The position numbers and the translations under genes are program-made. A DNA stretch of 9,702 bases, from positions 1 to 9,702 of the forward strand of contig CADFRV010000088.1 of NCBI GenBank assembly GCA_902836725.1, in the 5' to 3' direction. Below the pieces are notes generated by a model that saw only the letters and a program-made list of their open reading frames with translations, ran no database searches and had not been told where the DNA came from. Positions 1 to 5,072 of the stretch are shown here, one piece after another; within the stretch, counting starts at the first letter, position 1, and each line of letters begins with the position of its first letter. This DNA comes from Muribaculaceae bacterium. Lineage in GTDB: Bacteria > Bacteroidota > Bacteroidia > Bacteroidales > Muribaculaceae.

Positions 1-1
1 T

Positions 2-337
2 CGCAATGACTGGCCCAAAGATCCGAGTTTCAGAGAATGCAATAAACTGATAACCGCATTCAAGAAACTCATTCCTGACCCTAATGCTATTGCTGATCTG
101 ATGCTATATTATGTTGAGCAAGGGTGTAGCCTTACCGCGCAATATGGTGACTACGATGAGCCGTTTTACACCGCTCTTGAAAACAATTTCAACAAAGCGG
201 TCAAATTCATATCATCCAATGGACTGATGTCCGAATACTCGCCACGCATGAAAAAGATGATTGAGTCGGTAGAATGCTGTGGTTGGGGGTTCCCGGACAC
301 TCTTTGGGATATTTATTACGAATACGCCGAGGATTAA
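2..337 (+). CDS. DUF6155-like hypothetical protein, 3' part only
   Basis: The reading frame is open from the left edge, so the ATG at 101 is internal and the gene begins outside the window; 111 residues are visible. The visible part resembles the C-terminal two thirds of DUF6155 proteins of Bacteroidota (usually about 170 residues): an 'IADLMLYYVEQG' helix, 'PFYTALENNFNKAVKFI', then a 'NGLMSEYSPRMKKMI' stretch and an aromatic acidic tail ending 'YYEYAED'. It looks helical and soluble, with no signal peptide or membrane segment in view. The function of the family is unknown to me, and the assignment rests on remembered family pattern, not on a search. Nothing downstream looks like an operon partner: the next stretch is a degraded intergenic region. 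Confidence 0.6.
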   Translation, partial: RNDWPKDPSFRECNKLITAFKKLIPDPNAIADLMLYYVEQGCSLTAQYGDYDEPFYTALENNFNKAVKFISSNGLMSEYSPRMKKMIESVECCGWGFPDTLWDIYYEYAED

Positions 338-361
338 TTCAGATTCTCACTGTAAAAATCC

Positions 362-461
362 CTGAAAATCGCTAACTTTACCGGTACAAAACGCAGGCCG
401 GGAAGGTCTTGGAAAGCGATTTTCAGAAGGTGAAAACGGAGCGTTTTCGGGCTTTTGTACC
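362..461. repeat. Interleaved pair of perfect inverted repeats with a hairpin inside
   Basis: Arm A is 362-373 with partner A' at 415-426 (12 bp, perfect). Arm B is 383-391 with partner B' at 453-461 (9 bp, perfect). The order is A-B-A'-B', so the two pairings cross: a single strand could not form both as nested stems, only as alternatives or as a pseudoknot. A third perfect stem (432-438 with 442-448) sits between A' and B'. This could be a structured RNA, a recombination or transposon end, or a decayed palindromic repeat family. The repeats are visible directly; their function is unknown. Confidence 0.55.
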
Positions 462-568
462 CTATACTTATACGCGGGTCAGTTTTCGAAACGTTTACTG
501 CCGCTGATACCGCTTATATCCTGGAGTGCATCTGTGATGCATTTGAATGGAAGGAATTTAATTCATGA
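434..568 (+). pseudogene. Short open fragment, possible 3' remnant of an unidentified gene
   Basis: Following a stop codon at 431-433 this frame is open up to TGA at 566-568. The last 25 or so codons read like real protein ('FETFTAADTAYILECICDAF', then an acidic aromatic tail 'EWKEFNS'), while the first part lies in the repeat-rich stretch and looks non-coding. There is no convincing start codon. The fragment stops 13 bases before the ATG of the GIY-YIG remnant, the spacing expected of a former operon. I do not recognise the family. It could be chance. Confidence 0.2.
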
Positions 569-581
569 TCAGCTTATTCTC

Positions 582-748
582 ATGGGCAAAACTATAACTA
601 CATATCTTATTGACGGCACCCCGCAAGGAACCCGTATGGTCTACGTTAGCAATAAAGGCGCAGTTCAAATGGCTGGGTAGACTGGCACAATGCAAAAGGT
701 CTAACGTTAAAAGTCATATTGGGCGAAGCAAATCACGATAAGAGCTGA
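582..748 (+). pseudogene. GIY-YIG/DUF4357 family protein, internally deleted and frameshifted
   Basis: The ATG at 582 opens a frame reading 'MGKTITTYLIDGTPQGTRMV', the characteristic N-terminus of the Bacteroidota GIY-YIG nuclease family proteins that carry a C-terminal DUF4357 domain. After about 25 residues it hits TAG at 678-680. In another frame, from about 656, the sequence reads 'RRSSNGWVDWHNAKGLTLKV' and ends at TGA 746-748. This matches the end of DUF4357, normally 'SxNGWxxWKxxxGxTL'. Intact family members are roughly 280-300 residues, so the GIY-YIG catalytic domain and most of DUF4357 are missing. The two ends are joined out of frame, so no functional nuclease can be made. The family match is from memory of its conserved ends; the deletion is inferred from finding both ends within 167 bases. 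Confidence 0.65.
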
Positions 749-814
749 GGGGCGTCCTATGCCTGTTCCACACAATCAGGGCGCCAACAAGCACACCCTT
801 AATACCCCTCAGCT
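743..814. terminator. Inverted repeat spanning two convergent stop codons, possible bidirectional terminator
   Basis: 'AGCTGAGGGG' at 743-752 is perfectly inverted at 805-814. Each arm contains the TGA stop of a gene: the GIY-YIG remnant on plus and the CatA-like gene on minus, both ending AGC-TGA-GGGG. The arms are 52 bases apart, long for a Rho-independent terminator. On the minus strand the right flank reads CTTATCGTGATTT, only modestly T-rich. Termination is plausible for converging transcription but not certain. Confidence 0.35.
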
Positions 815-1432
815 GCCGAGTGAACTGATCTCTTGCTGAAGCAGATCCAGGAAGCGGGCGGCATGCGCCCCGTCCATCTGCGTATGATGGAACTGAAACG
901 AAACCTTTAGCGTAGTCCTCAGCCAACGGCGGCGATACCGTCCCCAGATCATGAAAGGATTGTTGAACACACCGCTGTACATTCCCGTGGCGCCGTCAAG
1001 ATCATATTCAACAAGAGCAGAAGTTCCTATTACCATCGCGTCCGTCAGGTCGTGATTCGTACACGACTCCATCACCCTGCGCGTCAGACGCAGATAATCC
1101 GCATTGAACGTCTGCAGATCGTCGGAAAAAGGGATGTCGCACGAACTCACCTCCCCCTCCCTGTTGGCCACAATCGTATTCACAGCAATGCTGTCATACC
1201 TCACCAGGCGTCCCCCGACAGGAAGCATATAAAACTCTTTCACCCGGCTTGCCGCTTTCCCTATACACCAGCACATCAGCATATTGAATTTCAACCCTTT
1301 CTTCCGGCTCATGCTCACTACACGCGACACATCAATTGTCTTGTAGAACGTCACCATCGGCATCGGCGCCTTCATCCACATCTCAAAAGCGTATGCACGT
1401 GTCGTACTCCCGGGATCTACCTCTTCCATCAT
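809..1432 (-). CDS. CatA-like O-acetyltransferase
   Basis: A 207-residue protein of the chloramphenicol acetyltransferase (CAT) fold superfamily, which transfers acetyl from acetyl-CoA to a hydroxyl group; active CATs are cytosolic trimers. The key evidence is the C-terminal active-site motif 'FQFHHTQMDGAHAARF': H182-H183-x3-D187-G188, equivalent to catalytic His195 and Asp199 of classical CAT. The N-terminal 'FYKTIDVSRV' strand and the length (CATs are about 210-220) also fit. The usual central PW(V/I)SFT motif, which carries the transition-state serine of true CATs, is not seen; the region instead reads 'GTSALVEYDLDGATGMYSGV'. The substrate is therefore unknown and chloramphenicol resistance should not be assumed. 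Two ATG codons stand in tandem at 1432 and 1429. The gene lies 70 nt downstream of the AraC-type gene and could be its target. Confidence 0.82.
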   Translation of the reverse strand: MMEEVDPGSTTRAYAFEMWMKAPMPMVTFYKTIDVSRVVSMSRKKGLKFNMLMCWCIGKAASRVKEFYMLPVGGRLVRYDSIAVNTIVANREGEVSSCDIPFSDDLQTFNADYLRLTRRVMESCTNHDLTDAMVIGTSALVEYDLDGATGMYSGVFNNPFMIWGRYRRRWLRTTLKVSFQFHHTQMDGAHAARFLDLLQQEISSLGS

Positions 1433-1445
1433 ATCTTTTTTAGTG

Positions 1446-1453
1446 CAAAATTA
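1446..1453 (-). promoter_or_regulatory. Putative -7 box for the CatA-like gene
   Basis: On the minus strand this reads TAATTTTG, a perfect match to the Bacteroidetes -7 consensus TAnnTTTG. It lies in the 70 nt gap after the AraC-type stop codon. I find no good TTTG -33 box 19-21 nt upstream. The predicted start of transcription would be around 1440, leaving a leader of under ten bases before the ATG at 1432. This suggests an almost leaderless transcript, or a chance match. Confidence 0.4.
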
Positions 1454-1502
1454 CCCGCATCTACTGTGACTCCATAGAATAAAAGAGACATTTTTCACTC
1501 CG

Positions 1503-2333
1503 TCAGACCGGGCAGCAGAACAGATCTGAATAAGGCTCGCACACCTCCGTCAGCTGCCGGGGTGTGCATCCGCTGAACATCCTGAACTCACGGATGAGAT
1601 GCGACTGGTCGGCATAGCCTGCGCCATATGCAATCCCTGCGCCATCCCTTTCCCCCATCTGCATAAGCCACAGCGCCCTCTGGAAACGCACCACGCGGGC
1701 ATACTCCTTAGGCATCATACCCACCATATCGCCGAACACCCTGCCGAACTGTTTCCTGCCCAGGGATGCCGTGGACGCCAACTCCTCCACACTCGCGGAA
1801 GGCACTTCAAGCACTTTTCTCACTGCGGCTCCTATCCTGCCGATATTTCCCCCCTGCATGTGCCGCAGCTTCGCAATCATCCATTTCTCGATCATCCTTA
1901 CGCAGTGCCGGTTGTCACCGCACTCCGATATTCTGGCAGCCAATCCGTCAAGCGCCCTGTTCTCCAGATCATACCCGGAAATCTCACGGTTATACAGCAA
2001 CGACATGGGCACATCCGTGAACAGTCCCGCGGTATGCGGATAAAACACAGCCACAATCATCTCCGTACCACCCTCCGAGCACACATGCGCCGGGAAATTC
2101 ACCTGCCCGCTGACAGTAAATTTGCTTTGCCGTACATCCAGTTCCGGTATATACAGCGGTGTCCCTTTATGGAAAATCATTTGCGGACAACCGAGCGGAA
2201 AGGTCAGGGTTCTCAGACAGCCGTTGACTTTAAGCACATAGAAATAGCGCACATACGGCCGCAACGCATCGCACGGTCTGAAGAACCGCACACAATCCTG
2301 ATCCTCGACCATATTTTTGTGATCCTTTCCCAT
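1503..2333 (-). CDS. AraC-family transcriptional regulator (DUF6597-like N-terminus)
   Basis: A 276-residue cytoplasmic DNA-binding protein. The C-terminal 95 residues (about 172-264) form the two-helix-turn-helix AraC domain: 'SVEELASTASLGRKQFGRVF' is the first HTH, and 'GAGIAYGAGYADQSHLIREF' followed by 'FSGCTPRQL' is the second HTH with the classic GYxDQSHxxREF signature. The N-terminal part ('FRPCDALRPYVRYFYVLKVN', then 'FPLGCPQMIFHKG') fits the DUF6597 effector-like domain common in Bacteroidota AraC proteins; its ligand is unknown. I chose the ATG at 2333; a GTG three codons upstream (2342) is possible. It follows the GNAT gene closely and precedes the CatA-like gene, so a common transcript or direct control of the acetyltransferase genes is plausible but unproven. 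Confidence 0.88.
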   Translation of the reverse strand: MGKDHKNMVEDQDCVRFFRPCDALRPYVRYFYVLKVNGCLRTLTFPLGCPQMIFHKGTPLYIPELDVRQSKFTVSGQVNFPAHVCSEGGTEMIVAVFYPHTAGLFTDVPMSLLYNREISGYDLENRALDGLAARISECGDNRHCVRMIEKWMIAKLRHMQGGNIGRIGAAVRKVLEVPSASVEELASTASLGRKQFGRVFGDMVGMMPKEYARVVRFQRALWLMQMGERDGAGIAYGAGYADQSHLIREFRMFSGCTPRQLTEVCEPYSDLFCCPV

Positions 2334-2360
2334 GTGACTCACAGACGCGACGAAGACTTC

Positions 2361-2888
2361 TCAGAGTTCAATCCTGTACAGCACATGCTCCTTAAGCCGG
2401 TGGCCGTCGGGCAACGCAGGATGCATGAAATTGCCCGCATACTCCAGTCCCGCTTTCTGCATCACCCTCCGCGACCTCACGTTGCATACCGCAGTAAAAG
2501 AATACAGCCTCGCAGCCAATCCCTTTTCGCGTGCATACTCTATACAAGCCTTCGCAGCCTCGGTGGCATACCCGTTTCCCCAGTGGCGTCTGGCAAGCCT
2601 CCACCCGATCTCTACTCCGGGCGAAAACTCAGCATCGAAATCAAACCGGTGGAAACCTGTATATCCTATGAATTCACCGGTCTCTTTCAGTTCCACCGCA
2701 AACAGACCCCACCCACATTCGGCGAATTCCCCTGTTATCCTCCTGTAGAAGTCCGCACTCTCATCATAAGAAAGCATCCTGGGGAAATGCTCCATCACCT
2801 CCGCATCACTGTTGATTTGTGAAAACGGTACCAGATCCGCCTCCGTCCATTCCCGCAATATCAGTCTCGCTGTCTCTATCCTGTTCAT
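2361..2888 (-). CDS. GNAT family N-acetyltransferase, RimJ/RimL type
   Basis: A 175-residue acetyl-CoA-dependent acetyltransferase of the Acetyltransf_3 group, cytosolic. The N-terminus 'IETARLILREWTEADL' is the hallmark opening of RimJ/RimL-type enzymes. Motif A, which binds the CoA pyrophosphate, is seen as 'RRHWGNGYATEAAKA' around residues 99-113 (R/QxxGxG/A form). It is followed by 'NVRSRRVMQKAGLEYAG' (motif B, where family members usually have N-x-x-S-x-x-V-xx-KxGF). RimJ/RimL act on N-terminal Ser or Ala of ribosomal proteins, but many homologues acetylate small molecules or antibiotics, so the substrate is open. The gene lies 37 nt after the oxyR stop and upstream of the AraC-type gene, with no recognisable TAnnTTTG box in front; cotranscription with oxyR is possible. 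Confidence 0.87.
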   Translation of the reverse strand: MNRIETARLILREWTEADLVPFSQINSDAEVMEHFPRMLSYDESADFYRRITGEFAECGWGLFAVELKETGEFIGYTGFHRFDFDAEFSPGVEIGWRLARRHWGNGYATEAAKACIEYAREKGLAARLYSFTAVCNVRSRRVMQKAGLEYAGNFMHPALPDGHRLKEHVLYRIEL

Positions 2889-2925
2889 GGCTCACTATAT
2901 TAATTCAATGTCATCACACCGGTTC

Positions 2926-3852
2926 TCACAGCTTTATCCCGTATTTAACTATACGCGCATCCATCATACGCCGCGGGATAAACGTCTGCAATGCCTCCAC
3001 CACACTGTTGATCATACGTTCCCTTATGAAATCCTCACGCACATACACAGATACACGGCGCTGCGACAGATAATCACCCTCGATACGCCTCACATTGGCC
3101 CGCTGCTTCTCGGTAAGCATAGGCAGATGCATCTCAGGTATTATCGTGAAGCCTCCGTTCTCGTCCACTATCCGTATCAATGTCTCGATACTTCCCGCCT
3201 CATATATCCTTTTCCCCACACTTCTTGCCTTGCAGAAACTGAACGCACTGTCACGCAGGCACTGCGACTCCTTCATTACCCACATCTGCTCATGCTCGAG
3301 ATGCTCCGGACGGAATACCGGCAGTTTCCGCCAGCAACTCTCGGCGATATAGACCATAAAAGGCTCCGTATACAGCGGAATCTCCAAAACACCATCCCGC
3401 GCATGTCCGCTTATGGCTATGCCAATGTCAAGTTTCCACAACCTCAAGGCGTCAAGCATAGCCTCAGCCTTCATCTCCTCTATCGACAGCCTCACATCAG
3501 GAAACATTCCGGTGTACATCCTGATGAACTTAGGCAGAATATACGGCGCGATAGTCGGACCGACAGACAGCTTAAGGTCACCGGCCACCGCACCTTTTTC
3601 CTCTGCCACAAGCTCCGGTATGCGTTCAGCCTCGTTTACAGCCCTCTCGGCCTGGAGAATAATCTTCCTGCCGGCAGACGTTGGCTCCACACCTTTGTTG
3701 GATCTCTCGAACAAGCGCACTCCAAGCTCCTGCTCGAGTTTCTGAAGCAACGAACTCAGTGTTGGCTGAGTAACCCCAAGTTCCTCCCCCGCCAAAGCGA
3801 AATTCCGGTATCGGTCTATGGCTATGATATATTTCAGTTGTTGCAGAGTCAT
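2926..3852 (-). CDS. oxyR: LysR-family peroxide sensor OxyR
   Basis: A 308-residue LysR-type regulator (E. coli OxyR is 305). The N-terminal winged HTH covers about residues 1-60 ('FALAGEELGVTQPTLSSLLQ', 'RLFERSNKGVEPTSAG'); the effector domain runs from about 92 to 300. The redox pair is clear: 'CLRDSAFSFC' places Cys198 and Cys207 nine residues apart, matching Cys199/Cys208 of E. coli OxyR, which form a disulfide on H2O2 exposure. E. coli His198 is Gln197 here, a difference beside the peroxidatic cysteine. 'SIETLIRIVDENGGFTIIPE' is the typical helix and strand after the sensing loop. The start is the ATG at 3852, about 20 bases from the predicted transcription start. It is divergent from the ferredoxin-thioredoxin operon and probably controls it through the site in between. 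Confidence 0.92.
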   Translation of the reverse strand: MTLQQLKYIIAIDRYRNFALAGEELGVTQPTLSSLLQKLEQELGVRLFERSNKGVEPTSAGRKIILQAERAVNEAERIPELVAEEKGAVAGDLKLSVGPTIAPYILPKFIRMYTGMFPDVRLSIEEMKAEAMLDALRLWKLDIGIAISGHARDGVLEIPLYTEPFMVYIAESCWRKLPVFRPEHLEHEQMWVMKESQCLRDSAFSFCKARSVGKRIYEAGSIETLIRIVDENGGFTIIPEMHLPMLTEKQRANVRRIEGDYLSQRRVSVYVREDFIRERMINSVVEALQTFIPRRMMDARIVKYGIKL

Positions 3853-3862
3853 TCGTATCGCG

Positions 3863-3898
3863 ATAGATAAATTCTATGCAAAGATAGTCAAAATCATT
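3863..3898. promoter_or_regulatory. Putative OxyR operator
   Basis: Four tetramers in helical phase: ATAG (3863-3866), CTAT (3874-3877), ATAG (3884-3887) and CATT (3895-3898), with spacers of 7, 6 and 7 bases. The E. coli OxyR consensus is ATAG-N7-CTAT-N7-ATAG-N7-CTAT; here the middle spacer is one base short and the last tetramer differs by one base. The site overlaps the oxyR -7 box (3879-3886) and touches the -33 box of the divergent operon (3897-3900). That placement suits autorepression of oxyR and activation of the operon. The pattern is visible; the binding is inferred. Confidence 0.6.
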
Positions 3899-3909
3899 TG
3901 TCGGTCAAT
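3879..3909 (-). promoter_or_regulatory. oxyR promoter
   Basis: On the minus strand the -7 box is TATCTTTG (3886 to 3879), a perfect TAnnTTTG. A weak -33 box, ATTG (3909 to 3906), lies 19 bases upstream. Predicted transcription starts near 3872, giving a leader of about 20 bases. Its -33 region lies inside the spacer of the divergent promoter, so the two probably compete or are co-regulated. Confidence 0.6.
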
Positions 3910-3928
3910 CCATCAGTTTGTAATTTTG
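3897..3928 (+). promoter_or_regulatory. Promoter of the polyferredoxin-thioredoxin operon
   Basis: TTTG (3897-3900), exactly 20 bases, then TAATTTTG (3921-3928): a full match to the Bacteroidetes primary sigma factor consensus, TTTG-N19-21-TAnnTTTG. Transcription should start near 3935, leaving a leader of about 37 bases before the ATG at 3972. The putative OxyR site ends right at the -33 box, the position expected for an activator. Confidence 0.7.
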
Positions 3929-3971
3929 CCAATGTAAGCAACACAATAACCCCAACAGACACGTTTTTTAT

Positions 3972-4652
3972 ATGTCCTCAAGAAACTTCCACCGATACCT
4001 CCCATCAAAAGGCTACCCCATTTACCTCATACTGCTGGCATATCTCGTCATCGGATTCTTTTATCCGGTCATCGGCCTGCTCGCGCTGATATGCATGGTC
4101 GCTCCTGTAGCATTCGCAATCAGACGCGGTAGATGGTGGTGCGGAAACGCTTGTCCCCGAGGCAACATGTACGATCGTCTGCTCGCCAGATTTTCACCAC
4201 ACAGACCTATACCGCCATTTGTGCGCACAAAATCTTTCCGCCTGTTCATGGTTATGTTCATATTCACCATGTTCGGAATACAGATGTTTTTCGCATGGGG
4301 CGACTGGAACGCTGTCGGCCGTGTATTCTGGAACATAATCATGCTCACTACCGTCGTGGGAGTTACCCTTTCGTTTATCTATGCGCCCCGCACATGGTGC
4401 TCCTTCTGCCCGATGGGCACACTCTCTTCATGGGTATCCCCCAAAAAGGCTCCACTGCCGAAAGGGTTCATCAACATACATGTGTCACACACATGCCAGA
4501 TGAAATGCAAAAGCTGTGCGCGTGTATGTCCGATGCAGCTCACACCATACGACAGCCGTGGACAACAGACCGGCTACCTGCACACCGACTGCATCAAATG
4601 CGGGAAATGCGTCATGGCATGCCCCATAAAAATAATGGAACTTAAAAAATAA
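3972..4652 (+). CDS. NapH-type membrane polyferredoxin (4Fe-4S binding protein)
   Basis: A 226-residue inner-membrane iron-sulfur protein of the NapH/CcoG/NosR-type (Fer4_5) group. Four hydrophobic segments are visible (about 16-31, 34-50, 90-108 and 117-136). Two cysteine motifs flank them: 'CGNACP' (C57, C61) and 'CSFCP' (C143, C146), the CxxxCP-type signature of this group. The C-terminal tail carries two 4Fe-4S ferredoxin motifs: C175-x3-C-x2-C-x3-CP (first spacing one longer than usual) and the canonical C207-x2-C-x2-C-x3-CP. NapH relatives pass electrons from the quinol pool or flavoproteins to a partner; the partner here is unknown, and no nap, nos or cco genes are in view. It is shorter than NapH (about 285). 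Its partner gene, a thioredoxin, follows after 13 bases, and the promoter has a putative OxyR site, suggesting a redox-repair or peroxide-defence role (inference). Confidence 0.88.
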   Translation: MSSRNFHRYLPSKGYPIYLILLAYLVIGFFYPVIGLLALICMVAPVAFAIRRGRWWCGNACPRGNMYDRLLARFSPHRPIPPFVRTKSFRLFMVMFIFTMFGIQMFFAWGDWNAVGRVFWNIIMLTTVVGVTLSFIYAPRTWCSFCPMGTLSSWVSPKKAPLPKGFINIHVSHTCQMKCKSCARVCPMQLTPYDSRGQQTGYLHTDCIKCGKCVMACPIKIMELKK

Positions 4653-4665
4653 GAAATAACTGCCA

Positions 4666-4992
4666 ATGGAAACCATACACAATTACCTTCCTTTTCTAAA
4701 AGGATACGATTTTACCGGCAAGACACCCGTAATCATAGATTTCTACGCCACATGGTGTGGACCATGCAGAGCGCTCTCTCCGCTCATTGAGCAACTGGCC
4801 GACGACTTCGATGGAAAAATCAAGGTGCTTAAAGTCGATGTTGACAAAAACCAGGCACTCGCAACCGCGGCAAACATCCGCTCCATACCGACCCTATTCT
4901 TCATTGACATTAACGGTAACATCGAACGCCACGTCGGAGGCATGCCATATGACCTCCTCACACAAAAAGCCCAGTCACTGCTGCTGAAATAA
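4666..4992 (+). CDS. Thioredoxin
   Basis: A 108-residue single-domain thioredoxin of the usual family length, with no signal peptide, so cytosolic. The active site is 'FYATWCGPCRALSPLI', with redox cysteines C31 and C34 in a WCGPC motif. The cis-proline loop 'RSIPTLFF' has Pro75, and the buried Asp lies in 'VIIDFYATW'. The C-terminal glycine pair 'HVGGMP' sits where thioredoxins have the conserved Gly of the substrate groove. It reduces protein disulfides and may also re-reduce oxidised OxyR or peroxiredoxins. It lies 13 bases after the polyferredoxin gene, with no promoter between, and the transcript ends at a strong hairpin 26 bases on, so the two form a two-gene operon. Electrons normally come from thioredoxin reductase; whether the membrane partner feeds this one is an open idea. 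Confidence 0.95.
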   Translation: METIHNYLPFLKGYDFTGKTPVIIDFYATWCGPCRALSPLIEQLADDFDGKIKVLKVDVDKNQALATAANIRSIPTLFFIDINGNIERHVGGMPYDLLTQKAQSLLLK

Positions 4993-5017
4993 ACCTAACC
5001 CCCTTATATGCGAAAGA

Positions 5018-5059
5018 CGGCGTATCAGAATCCATGTATTCTGATACGCCGCCTTATTT
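5018..5059 (+). terminator. Rho-independent terminator of the polyferredoxin-thioredoxin operon
   Basis: A perfect 14-bp stem, CGGCGTATCAGAAT (5018-5031) with its complement at 5038-5051, around a 6-base loop (CCATGT), followed by CCTTATTT. It starts 26 bases after the thioredoxin stop codon. The stem is symmetrical and could also stop minus-strand transcription coming from the BspA-like gene. Confidence 0.85.
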
Positions 5060-5072
5060 CTGCCCATATGAC

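Larger units (their letters stand above)
338..581. other. Structured, gene-poor stretch (possible scar)
   Basis: I find no intact gene between the DUF6155-like stop codon and the GIY-YIG remnant. The stretch is rich in inverted repeats. 'CTGAAAATCGCT' (362-373) is matched by its exact reverse complement at 415-426. 'GGTACAAAA' (383-391) is matched by 'TTTTGTACC' (453-461). A 7-bp hairpin lies at 432-448 (gaaaacg/cgttttc, loop gag) and a 6-bp hairpin at 527-541 (tgcatc/gatgca, loop tgt). No clear TAnnTTTG promoter was found; 'TAACTTTA' at 374-381 is one base off. With the broken gene next to it, this suggests a site of past insertion or deletion, but no known element end is recognised. Confidence 0.5.

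Noticed and set aside
714..926. A 70-codon minus-strand frame overlapping the end of the CatA-like gene
   Set aside because: It overlaps the CatA-like active-site region in another frame and extends into the convergent non-coding gap; no domain or start signal supports it.
809..1432. Chloramphenicol resistance gene (cat)
   Set aside because: Only the HHxxxDG motif and overall size support the CAT fold; the central substrate-side motif differs, so a resistance label is not justified.
1599..2822. A 407-codon open frame on the plus strand
   Set aside because: It lies opposite the AraC-type and GNAT genes, whose proteins have clear family motifs. Its translation is rich in His, Arg and Pro with no recognisable domain, typical of an antisense shadow.
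2812..3870. A 352-codon open frame on the plus strand opposite oxyR
   Set aside because: OxyR on the minus strand is certain from its HTH and cysteine pair; the plus frame reads as low-complexity His/Arg/Tyr-rich text without a domain and would run into the divergent promoter region.
4133..4645. A 170-codon plus-strand frame inside the polyferredoxin gene
   Set aside because: It is out of frame with the cysteine-motif protein, which is well supported; the alternative text is a His/Arg-rich shadow.
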